Part shown: positions 53,407 to 61,271 of the stretch, piece after piece
How positions within the stretch are numbered: position 1 is the first letter of the stretch
How the letters are laid out: each line of letters opens with the position of its first letter
Assembly: GCF_020622355.1 (NCBI RefSeq)
Contig: NZ_WHVL01000002.1
Coordinates: forward strand, 434,001-498,000
Length of the DNA stretch: 64,000 nucleotides
Source: Vreelandella malpeensis
Lineage (GTDB): Bacteria; Pseudomonadota; Gammaproteobacteria; Pseudomonadales; Halomonadaceae
Reading direction: 5' to 3'
Made by a program: the position numbers and the translations under genes
Notes under the pieces: model-generated
What the model was told of the DNA's origin: nothing
Seen by the model: only the letters and a program-made list of their open reading frames with translations
The model's database searches: none

Positions 53407-53886
53407 TCAGGGCGAGGTGAGCTCGACATATACCCGCTCGCCGGCGGCACGCACGGAAAGGCTCACCGTGGGGTACTCGCCACCGGGCCAGGCCAGCCGG
53501 TGATCCACCGCAGGAGCGCCCACGCGCAGTGCGTAGCGATTGCCCGGTACCGGCTCCATGATCTCTTCGATCCAGTAGCCGCCTTCGCCGTCGGACACCT
53601 GCACGCCGCGACCTTCGATATGGCCAAGACCGGCGGCGAAGTCCGGCTGGTGGCTGCGCTCGAGCACCATGGTGCCTTCACGGTTCACATAGCAGTCGCG
53701 CACGGTGAAGTGCGCCACCGAGTGATTCCAGGTCATGCACCAGCGGCTGCCCGTCGGCGCCGGCTCGTCGAGCAGTACCTCGCCGCTTTCGCGGGTGACC
53801 TGCAAATGCGCCGGCGCCTGTTCCCAGGCGCCGGCGGGCGGTATCACCAGTGAAAGCGTCATCAGCGGCAGAAACGACCACTGCAT
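53407..53886 (-). CDS. DUF1850 family exported protein, TRAP-TAXI accessory
   Basis: 159 residues with a signal peptide (about 1-20, ending PAGAWE). The mature part is beta-rich, with RWCMTWNHSVAHFTVRDCY and the two cysteines typical of DUF1850 (C50, C65). Genes of this family lie between TAXI receptors and fused permeases in many proteobacteria, so a role in that transporter is inferred from context. Biochemical function is unknown. 19 bases after the receptor gene, 96 bases before the permease. Confidence 0.85.
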   Translation of the reverse strand: MQWSFLPLMTLSLVIPPAGAWEQAPAHLQVTRESGEVLLDEPAPTGSRWCMTWNHSVAHFTVRDCYVNREGTMVLERSHQPDFAAGLGHIEGRGVQVSDGEGGYWIEEIMEPVPGNRYALRVGAPAVDHRLAWPGGEYPTVSLSVRAAGERVYVELTSP

Positions 53887-53905
53887 GAGAACGCCTCCTC
53901 AAAAA

Positions 53906-54865
53906 TCAAGGACGCAGGCGGTCCGGAATCTCGGCGCCGACTTCCTCGAAGTAGCGAATCGCGCCGGGGTGCAGCGGTACCGGCGTGGACTCCATGGTGA
54001 ACTCCACGGTGGTGTCGTTGGCCGCCGGGTGCACCGCGATCAGCTCGTCGATGTGCTCGAACAGAAGCTGCGTGAGCTGGTAGGCGAGCTCTTCGTCCAT
54101 GTCGGCGTTGACCACCAGCACGTTGGGAATACCGATGGTCTGTACCGCCTCGTCCATGCCGTCGTAGAGGCCAGCCGCCAGCTCGTAAGGCGCGAACACC
54201 GCCTCCTCTTCCTGGGCGTTGGCAATCTCCTCGTCGGAGAGGCCGATAAGGCGGATATCCCGGGTGGCTGCCAGGTTCATGATCGAGCTGGTCGGCGGGC
54301 CGACGCTCCAGAAGCCGGCATCGATGTCGCCGTCGCGAATGGCGTCGGCGGTCTCGTTGAAGTTGAGCCGCTGGGCGGTGAAGTCGTCGTAGCTTACGCC
54401 GTTGGACTCGAGCACGGCGCGGGCGTTGAGCTCGGTGCCGCTGCCCGGCGCGCCGACCGAGACGCGCTTGCCGGCCAGATCCTCGATGCCTTGAATGTCG
54501 GATTCCGCCAGCACCACCAGCTGCACGGCGTTGGGGTAGATCGACGCCAGCGCCCGGGTGTTCTCGACCTGGCGGCCTTCGAAGTCACCGGTGCCGGTGT
54601 AGGCCTGGTAGACGGTATCGGCCAGGGCCGTGGCGAGATCCGCGTCACCGCGCATGATCAGGCCCATGTTCTCGACCGAGGCGCCAGTGACTTCCGCCGT
54701 GGCCTGGGCACCTTCGATATGGTTGTTGATCATTTCGGCCAAGCCCCCGCCGATGGGGTAATACACCCCGCCGGTGCCGCCGGTGGCGATCGAGAGCTGC
54801 TGGGCGCTGGCGGGTAGCGCCAGGGCCAGCATGGTGGTGGCTACTGCATAGTTCAGCGTTCGCAT
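53906..54865 (-). CDS. TAXI family TRAP transporter solute-binding protein
   Basis: 319 residues. Signal peptide (MRTLNYAVATTMLALALPASA), then the TAXI signature LSIATGGTGGVYYPIGGGLA and MRGDADLATALADTVYQAYTG; SVGAPGSGTELNARAVL and GLYDGMDEAVQTIGIPNVLV are also typical. Binds the substrate in the periplasm and delivers it to the fused permease. The start at 54865 is chosen because AGGGG lies eight bases upstream; an ATG two codons earlier has too short a gap. Divergent from a GntR regulator. Substrate not deducible from sequence; the neighbours suggest glutarate or a similar dicarboxylate. Confidence 0.93.
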   Translation of the reverse strand: MRTLNYAVATTMLALALPASAQQLSIATGGTGGVYYPIGGGLAEMINNHIEGAQATAEVTGASVENMGLIMRGDADLATALADTVYQAYTGTGDFEGRQVENTRALASIYPNAVQLVVLAESDIQGIEDLAGKRVSVGAPGSGTELNARAVLESNGVSYDDFTAQRLNFNETADAIRDGDIDAGFWSVGPPTSSIMNLAATRDIRLIGLSDEEIANAQEEEAVFAPYELAAGLYDGMDEAVQTIGIPNVLVVNADMDEELAYQLTQLLFEHIDELIAVHPAANDTTVEFTMESTPVPLHPGAIRYFEEVGAEIPDRLRP

Positions 54866-55190
54866 GAGCATTGCCCCTGTCTTGAAAGATCGTTGTTGAC
54901 GTTCTTGAAAGATCGTTGTTGACGTTGCAGATCCAGGCGGTGCAAAACGACCATCCGGGTATCGGAGAGCGTTTAACCGACGTTAGCACGGTTTCAAATC
55001 AAACGTTAATGGGACGATGGTTCCATAGCCAAGAGGACGAAAACGCCCTTCGGCGGGTGCCAGGTGGCGTTGTTCGAGGACCACTTGCCCAGGCCAAGTC
55101 GCGCGAATTTCTGTAGAATCTCCCCCATCTGACCACAATGTCCGCTATTTTAGCGTTTTAATGCACGATCGAGACGCTCAAGGAGAGTCG
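54866..55190. promoter_or_regulatory. Divergent control region between TAXI operon and gntR
   Basis: 325 bases. Contains a 23-bp tandem duplication (54881-54926), several variants of CGTTAA/CGTTTAA between about 54970 and 55010, and the small palindrome GCTA-TTT-TAGC (55143-55153) followed by GTTTTAAT just before gntR. Any of these could be operators for the GntR regulator. No coding potential seen. Confidence 0.55.
54881..54926. repeat. 23-bp perfect tandem duplication upstream of the TAXI gene
   Basis: Two identical 23-base units, 54881-54903 and 54904-54926, each starting CTTGAAAGATCG and ending TTGACGTT. They begin 16 bases upstream of the TAXI start and therefore lie in its 5' leader or promoter. 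This is direct observation; whether it alters control is unknown. Confidence 0.95.
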
Positions 55191-55880
55191 ATGGCCTCGC
55201 CCCTGCCCCGCCCCAACCTGGCCATCAGCGCCTACCGAGAACTCAAGCGCGACATCATTCGTGGCCGCTACCAGGCCGGCGAAAAACTGCTGATGAGCCT
55301 TCTGAAAGAGCGCTACGGGCTGAGCACCGGCCCGCTGCGCGAGGCGCTCTCCCAACTGGTGGCGGATCGCCTGGTGGTCGCCATCAGTCAGCGCGGCTAC
55401 CGCGTGGCCGCGATGTCGCTGGCCGAGCTCAACGACATCTACGATGCGCGCGCCCAGCTCGAGGGGTTGATTCTGAGGCTTGCCATCGAGCGCGGCGACG
55501 ACGACTGGGAAGCTGGCGTGCTGGCCACCGCCCATCGCCTTGGCAAGATCACCCGCCTCAACACGCCCACGGACCTGCTCGACGTGTGGGATACGCGCCA
55601 CCAGGCGTTTCATACCGCCATCGCCAGCGGCTGCAACTCTCCTCATCTTCTGCAGATGCGCGAGTCGCTGTTCAACCAGGTAGAGCGCTACCGTCATCTA
55701 TGGCTTCAGGAGACGGTGATGTCCGCCCCGGCGCTCGAACGCAAGCATCGCGAACACACCGCGCTGGTCGAGGTGATCCTAGCCCGCGACGCCGAACGCG
55801 CCGCCGTCCTGATGCGCGAGCATCTGATGACCCCGGTGCCCATCATTACCGACGTGTTGCGCGCACGCGGTATCGACTAA
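55191..55880 (+). CDS. GntR family transcriptional regulator, FCD subfamily (CsiR-like)
   Basis: 229 residues. N-terminal winged helix (about 12-75, SAYRELKRDIIRGRYQAGEKL and STGPLREALSQLVADRLV). The all-helical FCD ligand domain carries candidate metal-binding residues in NDIYDARAQLEG, HQAFHTAIA, EHTALVE and MREHL. The start at 55191 has AAGGAG at the right distance; the ATG at 55161 does not. Same subfamily as CsiR, which controls glutarate/2-hydroxyglutarate genes in E. coli. It lies between the TAXI operon and gcdH, so I infer control of both. Confidence 0.9.
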   Translation: MASPLPRPNLAISAYRELKRDIIRGRYQAGEKLLMSLLKERYGLSTGPLREALSQLVADRLVVAISQRGYRVAAMSLAELNDIYDARAQLEGLILRLAIERGDDDWEAGVLATAHRLGKITRLNTPTDLLDVWDTRHQAFHTAIASGCNSPHLLQMRESLFNQVERYRHLWLQETVMSAPALERKHREHTALVEVILARDAERAAVLMREHLMTPVPIITDVLRARGID

Positions 55881-55905
55881 CGTCGGCGTTTCAAAAAAAT
55901 GTAGA

Positions 55906-55917
55906 TATTTTAAAATA
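55906..55917. promoter_or_regulatory. 12-bp perfect AT palindrome upstream of gcdH
   Basis: TATTTTAAAATA in the gntR-gcdH gap, 117 bases before gcdH. Shares TATTTTA with the element at 55144 before gntR, so the two may be sites for the same regulator; a simple AT-rich promoter is the alternative. Confidence 0.4.
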
Positions 55918-56033
55918 ACGGCGATAGATTGAACCAGGCGGTCTTGTACCGCCCCGACTTCCATTATTCGCCGTGCTCACCGGTTGCAAGCGCGGCGCCA
56001 CGCTACGAGCCAACACGCTCAGGAGCCTTCGCC

Positions 56034-57212
56034 ATGTCACGCTTCAACTGGGACGACCCGCTACTTCTGGAACAGCAGCTCAGCGACGAGGAGCGCCAGA
56101 TTCGCGACGCCGCCCGGGACTACTGCCAGGAAAACCTTCAGCCCCGCGTGCTCGGCGCCTTCCGCGAGGAGCGCTTCGATCGCGAGATCATGTCCGAGAT
56201 GGGCGAGCTTGGCCTGCTCGGCGCGACGGTTTCTGAGGCGTACGGCGGCGCCGGCGTCAACCACGTGGCCTACGGGCTGATCGCCCGCGAGGTCGAGCGC
56301 GTCGATTCCGGCTACCGCTCGGCGATGAGCGTGCAGTCCTCCTTGGTGATGTACCCGATCGAGACCTACGGTAGTGAAGAGCAGAAGCAGAAGTACCTGC
56401 CCAAACTTGCCACCGGCGAGCTGGTCGGCTGCTTCGGGCTCACCGAGCCGGACCACGGCTCCGACCCGGGCTCGATGATCACCCGCGCCGAGAAGGTCGA
56501 TGGCGGCTACCGCCTGACCGGGGCCAAGATGTGGATCACCAATAGCCCCATCGCCGATCTCGCCGTGGTATGGGCGAAATCCGCCGCTCATGACGACCAG
56601 ATCAAGGGCTTCATCGTCGAGCGCGGCACGGAAGGCTTCTCCACGCCGAAGATCGAGGGCAAGGTATCGCTTCGCGCCTCGATCACCGGCGAGATCGTGC
56701 TCGATGGCGCCTTCGTGCCGGAAGAGAACCTGTTGCCGGGCGTCAGCGGCCTGAAAGGCCCGTTTGGTTGCCTCAACAAGGCGCGCTACGGCATCGCCTG
56801 GGGCGTGATGGGCACCGCCGAGTTCTGCTGGCACGCCGCGCGCCAGTACACTCTGGATCGCAAGCAGTTCAACCGCCCGCTCGCCGCCAACCAGTTGATC
56901 CAGAAGAAGCTCGCCGACATGCAGACCGAGATCGCCCTCGGTCTTCAGGCGGCGCTGCAGGTCGGCCGGCTGATGGATGCGGGCAACTGGACCCCGGAAA
57001 TGGTGTCGCTGATCAAGCGCAACAACTGCGGCAAGGCGCTGGACATCGCCCGGCTTTCCCGCGACATGCACGGCGGCAACGGCGTATCCGACGAGTACGG
57101 CGTGATTCGCCACATGGTGAACCTGGAGTCGGTCAACACCTACGAGGGTACCCATGACGTGCACGCGCTGATCCTGGGTCGCGCCCAGACCGGTCTGCAG
57201 GCGTTCTTCTAA
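56034..57212 (+). CDS. gcdH: Glutaryl-CoA dehydrogenase
   Basis: 392 residues. FAD-dependent oxidation and decarboxylation of glutaryl-CoA to crotonyl-CoA. The acyl-CoA dehydrogenase fold carries GCDH-specific sequence [18 protein letters not shown], with Arg95 for the distal carboxylate, [12 protein letters not shown] and the catalytic base Glu371 in [12 protein letters not shown]. Start at 56034 with AGGAG eight bases upstream. Followed 20 bases later by the CoA-transferase gene, forming an operon. Completes the lysine/5-aminovalerate route when combined with the aminotransferase at 59660. Confidence 0.95.
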   Translation: MSRFNWDDPLLLEQQLSDEERQIRDAARDYCQENLQPRVLGAFREERFDREIMSEMGELGLLGATVSEAYGGAGVNHVAYGLIAREVERVDSGYRSAMSVQSSLVMYPIETYGSEEQKQKYLPKLATGELVGCFGLTEPDHGSDPGSMITRAEKVDGGYRLTGAKMWITNSPIADLAVVWAKSAAHDDQIKGFIVERGTEGFSTPKIEGKVSLRASITGEIVLDGAFVPEENLLPGVSGLKGPFGCLNKARYGIAWGVMGTAEFCWHAARQYTLDRKQFNRPLAANQLIQKKLADMQTEIALGLQAALQVGRLMDAGNWTPEMVSLIKRNNCGKALDIARLSRDMHGGNGVSDEYGVIRHMVNLESVNTYEGTHDVHALILGRAQTGLQAFF

Positions 57213-57232
57213 CCCGCCCGACGAGGTGCCCC

Positions 57233-58483
57233 ATGAGCGATACGCCCACGCCGCTTGCCGGCATCAAGGTGCTCGATCTCTCCCGCGTGCTCGCCGGCCC
57301 CTGGTGCGGGCAGCTCCTGGCGGATATGGGCGCCGAGGTGATCAAGATCGAGCGCCCGGGCCTGGGCGACGATACCCGCCAGTGGGGCCCGCCCTGGCTG
57401 GGAGAGCGATCGGGAGAAGGGCTGGGAGACGGGCTTGCCGACAGCTTCGAGTCCGCCTACTACCTGTGCGCCAACCGTGGCAAGCGCTCGGTCACCGTCG
57501 ACATGGCCAAACCCGAAGGCCAGGCGCTGATCAAGACGCTCGCCCGCGGCGCCGACGTGCTGCTCGAGAACTTCAAGGTCGGCGGGCTTGCGAAGTACGG
57601 TCTGGATTTTGAAAGCCTGAAGGCGATCAACCCGGGGCTCGTCTACTGTTCGATCACCGGTTTCGGCCAACATAGCCCCTACGCCCATCGCGCCGGCTAC
57701 GACTTCATGATCCAGGCCATGGGGGGCCTGATGAGCCTGACCGGCCAACCGGACAGCGCCCCTGGCGGCGGGCCGGTCAAGGTGGGCGTGGCAATCACCG
57801 ACCTGTTCACCGGCCTTTATGCCAGCAACGCCATCCTTGCTGCGCTCTATGCCCGGCGTGATTCAGGCCAGGGTTGCCATGTCGATCTTTCGCTGATGGA
57901 CGTGCAGGTGGGGGTGCTCGCCAACCAGGCGAGCAACTATCTCACCTCCGGCCAGATACCCACGCGCCTGGGCAACGCTCACCCCAACATCGTGCCCTAC
58001 CAGGCCTTCGCCACGCGCGATGGCCATCTCATCGTCGCGGTGGGCAACGACACGCAGTTCCAGCGCTTTTGCCAAGTGATCGGAGAACCGGTGCTTTGCG
58101 AGGATGCGCGCTTTGCCACCAACGGCGCGCGGGTGGCGAACCGAGCGCAGCTGGTACCCAGGCTGGAAGCGGCTCTTGCGCAGCGCTCGCTTGACGAGTG
58201 GCTGGCCGCGTTCGAGGCGGTCGGCGTGCCCTGCGGGCCGATCAACACCCTCGACCGCGTCTTCGACGACGCCCACGTCAAGGCGCGCACGCTCAAGCAG
58301 ACCCTGCCCCATCCCCGGGCGGGCAGCGTGGATCTTGTCGCCTGCCCGATCCGTATCGACGGCCACCAGGTCACTGCCGGCACCGCCCCGCCGCTGCTCG
58401 GTGAGCACACCGATGGCGTACTCGAGGAGATCGGCATCACGCCGGAGCAGCGCCAGGCGCTTCGCGAGGCAGGCATCATCTAG
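57233..58483 (+). CDS. gcdG: CaiB/BaiF (class III) CoA-transferase, probable succinyl-CoA:glutarate CoA-transferase
   Basis: 416 residues. Family motifs: GIKVLDLSRVLAGPWCGQLL at the start, the CoA-site region GADVLLENFKVGGLAKYGL and the catalytic Asp157 in HRAGYDFMIQAMGGLMSLTG. Coupling to gcdH (20 bases apart) marks it as the enzyme that activates glutarate to glutaryl-CoA, known as GcdG or SugCT. Sequence alone cannot separate glutarate from other dicarboxylates. A terminator follows 37 bases downstream. Confidence 0.88.
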   Translation: MSDTPTPLAGIKVLDLSRVLAGPWCGQLLADMGAEVIKIERPGLGDDTRQWGPPWLGERSGEGLGDGLADSFESAYYLCANRGKRSVTVDMAKPEGQALIKTLARGADVLLENFKVGGLAKYGLDFESLKAINPGLVYCSITGFGQHSPYAHRAGYDFMIQAMGGLMSLTGQPDSAPGGGPVKVGVAITDLFTGLYASNAILAALYARRDSGQGCHVDLSLMDVQVGVLANQASNYLTSGQIPTRLGNAHPNIVPYQAFATRDGHLIVAVGNDTQFQRFCQVIGEPVLCEDARFATNGARVANRAQLVPRLEAALAQRSLDEWLAAFEAVGVPCGPINTLDRVFDDAHVKARTLKQTLPHPRAGSVDLVACPIRIDGHQVTAGTAPPLLGEHTDGVLEEIGITPEQRQALREAGII

Positions 58484-58520
58484 CCATTTGCCGTTGCATA
58501 CCTTGCCATACCTTCCCCTT

Positions 58521-58545
58521 GCGCCCGTTACAGGGCGCTTTTTTT
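58521..58545 (+). terminator. Intrinsic terminator of gcdH-gcdG
   Basis: Stem GCGCCC / GGGCGC with GTTACA loop, followed by T7-T8. It begins 37 bases after the gcdG stop, showing that the EAL gene downstream has its own promoter. Confidence 0.9.
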
Positions 58546-58719
58546 GATTGCAAGCACGGAAACATTTGTTAAAAGCCCGGAGCCTGGATAACGCGTGCCA
58601 TGTACGCGCTGGCGGCGGGCAACTAGACTGAGTCGACTAGTCATAAAGGACTAGCCCACAGGCGCACGCCAGATGCGCCATTAAAACCAGCAACATCGGC
58701 TTGAAAACCAGGAGTTTCC

Positions 58720-59523
58720 ATGAGCAATTGCGCTCGGGTAGAGGGGCACTGCAATCGCTGCGAAGGCGAGTTGCCGTTCGAGTTCACCATGGCATTCCAG
58801 CCCATCGTGGACGTGGCGCACGCCAGGATCACCACTTACGAGGCGCTGGTGCGTGGGGTCAACGGCGAGTCGGCCTTCAGTATCCTTTCTCAGGTAACCG
58901 AGGGGCTTCTGTACCGTTTCGACCAGGCCTGCCGGGTAAAGGCGATCGAGATGGCCAGCGCCCTGAACATGCAGACCGATCTTTCGATCAACTTCCTGCC
59001 CAACGCGGTCTACGAGCCTCACGCCTGCATCCAGGCAACACTCGAGGTGTCCCGGCGTGTGGGCTGGCCCATCAACCGCCTGGTGTTCGAGATTACCGAG
59101 ACCGAGCGGGTCAACGACCGCCAGCACCTGACCGACATCATCGACGCCTACAAGAGCATGGGATTCAAGACCGCGCTGGACGACTTCGGCAACGGCTACG
59201 CCAACCTGGACCTGCTCACCGACCTCGCCCCGGACAAGCTCAAGATCGACCGCGAGATCGTCATGAACTGCGACCGCGACCCGCGTCGCCAGGCGCTCTT
59301 GAAGGCGGTGGTCACCCTGGGTCGCGAGCTCGGCATCAGCCTGATCGCTGAAGGCATCGAGACCGAAGCAGAGGCGCTGTGGCTCGCTCGCGTCGGCATC
59401 ACCCGTCAGCAGGGCTACTTCTACGCCCGGCCGGTCATCGACTCGCTCGGCGAGGACCTCACCCCGCGACTTCTCGCCCTGCGCGAAAAGCTTCACTCCC
59501 GGGCCGACCTGGCCAACGCCTGA
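58720..59523 (+). CDS. EAL domain protein, probable cyclic-di-GMP phosphodiesterase
   Basis: 267 residues, essentially a single EAL domain (about 20-255). The residues needed for catalysis look complete: E41-A-L, Asn91, Glu124 (FEITE), Asp154-Asp155 (ALDDFGNGY), Lys175 (LKIDR), Glu211 (EGIE) and Gln231. No sensory domain is fused, but the first 14 residues carry Cys4, His10, Cys11 and Cys14, which could bind a metal or act as a redox switch. It lowers c-di-GMP if active. It stands between the glutarate operon and gabT with its own leader; a link to them is unproven. Confidence 0.9.
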   Translation: MSNCARVEGHCNRCEGELPFEFTMAFQPIVDVAHARITTYEALVRGVNGESAFSILSQVTEGLLYRFDQACRVKAIEMASALNMQTDLSINFLPNAVYEPHACIQATLEVSRRVGWPINRLVFEITETERVNDRQHLTDIIDAYKSMGFKTALDDFGNGYANLDLLTDLAPDKLKIDREIVMNCDRDPRRQALLKAVVTLGRELGISLIAEGIETEAEALWLARVGITRQQGYFYARPVIDSLGEDLTPRLLALREKLHSRADLANA

Positions 59524-59560
59524 CCGCCCTGCGGTGGCGGGATGTCAACCGCGCTCCTGC

Positions 59561-59602
59561 GTACTATGCTGACGGTACTATGCTGACGGTACCATGCTAA
59601 CG
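59561..59602. repeat. Three tandem 14-bp repeats upstream of gabT
   Basis: Units GTACTATGCTGACG at 59561-59574 and 59575-59588 are identical; the third (59589-59602, GTACCATGCTAACG) differs at two bases, and a partial fourth starts at 59603. They end 57 bases before the gabT start, in its promoter or leader. Confidence 0.93.
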
Positions 59603-59659
59603 GTACCAACACCCATGAGGGACGGCGCGAGGCCGCACGTCCCACGACAGGAGCAAGCC

Positions 59660-60940
59660 ATGACCAATGCCGAGCTCGACAAGCTAAAGCAGAAATACGT
59701 GGCCGCGGGTGCGGCAAGCCCCGCCACCGCCTATGCCGCCCGGGCCGAGAACGCCGAGATCTGGGACGCCGACGGCAACCGTTTTATCGACTTCGCCGGC
59801 GGCATCGGCGTGCTCAACATCGGCCACCGCCACCCCAAGGTGGTCGCCGCGGTCAAGGAGCAGCTCGACAAGGTCATGCACACCTGCCAGACCGTGATGC
59901 CCTATGAAGGCTACGTGAAGGTCGCCGAGAAATTGAGCCAGGTGGTGCCGGTACGCGGCCACGCCAAGGTGATGCTCGCCAACTCCGGCGCCGAGGCGCT
60001 GGAGAACGCGGTCAAGATCGCCCGGGCGGCCACCAAGCGGCCCAACGTGATCTGCTTCGACGGCGGCTACCATGGTCGCACCTTCTTCACCATGGCGATG
60101 AACGGAAAGGTCGCGCCGTACCAGACCGACTTCGGCCCAATGCCCGGCACCGTGTTTCGCGCGCCTTATCCTGTGCCCTACCATGGCATCAGCGAAGACG
60201 AGGCGATTCGGGGGCTGATGATGGCGTTGAAGACCGACGCCGGCCCGACCAATACCGCCGCCATCGTGCTCGAACCGGTACTCGGCGAAGGCGGCTTCTA
60301 CCCCGCGCCCGCCTCGTTTCTGAAGCGAGTGCGCGACATCTGCGACGAACTCGGCATCCTGATGATCGTCGACGAGGTGCAGTCCGGCTTCGGGCGCACC
60401 GGCAAGCTCTTCGCCATCGAGCACAGCGGCGTGGAGCCGGACATCATGACCATGGCGAAAAGCATGGCGGACGGCATGCCGATCTCGGCGATCGTCGGCA
60501 CCGACAAGCTCATGGACGCCTCCGGCCCCAATTCCCTCGGCGGTACCTACACTGGCAGCCCCACCGCCTGCGCGGCGGCGCTGGCCGTGCTTGAGGTGTT
60601 CGAGCAGGAGAACATCCTGGAGAGAAGTCAGGCCCTGGGCGAGAAGCTCGGCCAACGCTTTGGCGAGTGGCAGCAGAAGTTCGACTGCGTCGACAACGCC
60701 CGCCACATGGGCGCGATGGCCGCCTTCGAGCTGGTCACCGACAAGGGCAAGAGTGAACGCGCGCCGAACCCGGAGCTGGCCGGCGCACTTTGCAAGAAGG
60801 CGCGCGAAGAGGGGCTGATCCTGCTCTCCTGCGGCATGTACGCCAATACCATCCGCTTTCTGATGCCGGTGACCATCGAGGACAGCGTGCTCGACGAAGG
60901 CCTCGACATCATCGAGGCGTGCCTGGAGTCGTTGATCTGA
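59660..60940 (+). CDS. gabT: 4-aminobutyrate / 5-aminovalerate aminotransferase
   Basis: 426 residues, class III PLP aminotransferase. Schiff-base Lys267 in MTMAKSMADG, Asp238 in MIVDEVQSGFGRTG and LANSGAEALENAVKIAR; numbering is one below E. coli GabT. Removes the amino group from GABA or 5-aminovalerate using 2-oxoglutarate. Start at 59660 with AGGAG seven bases upstream. There is no gabD beside it, unlike the usual gabDT pair. Its place after gcdH-gcdG suggests the DavT role in lysine breakdown through 5-aminovalerate; GABA use cannot be excluded. Confidence 0.92.
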   Translation: MTNAELDKLKQKYVAAGAASPATAYAARAENAEIWDADGNRFIDFAGGIGVLNIGHRHPKVVAAVKEQLDKVMHTCQTVMPYEGYVKVAEKLSQVVPVRGHAKVMLANSGAEALENAVKIARAATKRPNVICFDGGYHGRTFFTMAMNGKVAPYQTDFGPMPGTVFRAPYPVPYHGISEDEAIRGLMMALKTDAGPTNTAAIVLEPVLGEGGFYPAPASFLKRVRDICDELGILMIVDEVQSGFGRTGKLFAIEHSGVEPDIMTMAKSMADGMPISAIVGTDKLMDASGPNSLGGTYTGSPTACAAALAVLEVFEQENILERSQALGEKLGQRFGEWQQKFDCVDNARHMGAMAAFELVTDKGKSERAPNPELAGALCKKAREEGLILLSCGMYANTIRFLMPVTIEDSVLDEGLDIIEACLESLI

Positions 60941-60960
60941 CAAAGAACCCGCCCAACAAG

Positions 60961-60986
60961 AACGCCGCCCCTCGGGGCGGCGTTTT
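60961..60986 (+). terminator. Intrinsic terminator of gabT
   Basis: 11-bp stem AACGCCGCCCC / GGGGCGGCGTT with a TC loop, then TT. It begins 20 bases after the gabT stop. The convergent small gene ends at 61009, so it may work in both directions. Confidence 0.8.
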
Positions 60987-61008
60987 CATGTCGGCAGGTT
61001 TGGCGCAC

Positions 61009-61260
61009 TCACTTCCGCGGGCGGCGGTCCCCTTCGAGGAAATTCGCCGTGAACACCGCCTTGCCGTGGGTCTCGAAGGACCACTTCATGACATCGTTGA
61101 GCGCGCTCATCACCGCGTCGAATTCGCCGAACACCTGGGTGCTCATGCGGTTGGGATGCACCTCGAGGCCGGTGGCTTCCAGGCGTTTGACGACCTCTTT
61201 CACCACCGGCTTGTAATCGTCGGCCAGCGGGTAGTAGCTCAGCTGCACGGAAAGATACAT
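61009..61260 (-). CDS. YkoF-like / MTH1187-type small thiamine-binding domain protein
   Basis: 83 residues. The pattern MYLSVQLSYYPLADDYKPVV, then VKRLEATGLEVHPNRMSTQVFGEF and DVMKWSFETHGKAVFTANF resembles the ferredoxin-like YkoF/MTH1187 family, whose members bind thiamine or related pyrimidines. Follows the alpha/beta hydrolase gene by 11 bases, so the two are probably cotranscribed. Precise ligand unknown; assigned from remembered family pattern. Confidence 0.7.
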   Translation of the reverse strand: MYLSVQLSYYPLADDYKPVVKEVVKRLEATGLEVHPNRMSTQVFGEFDAVMSALNDVMKWSFETHGKAVFTANFLEGDRRPRK

Positions 61261-61271
61261 GGCGTGCCTCC

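Noticed and set aside
55091-55125. Possible LexA box at CTGTAGAATCTCCCCC before gntR
   Set aside because: The right half is CCC rather than CAG and the core is not AT-rich; it does not meet the standard met by the recA and dinB boxes.
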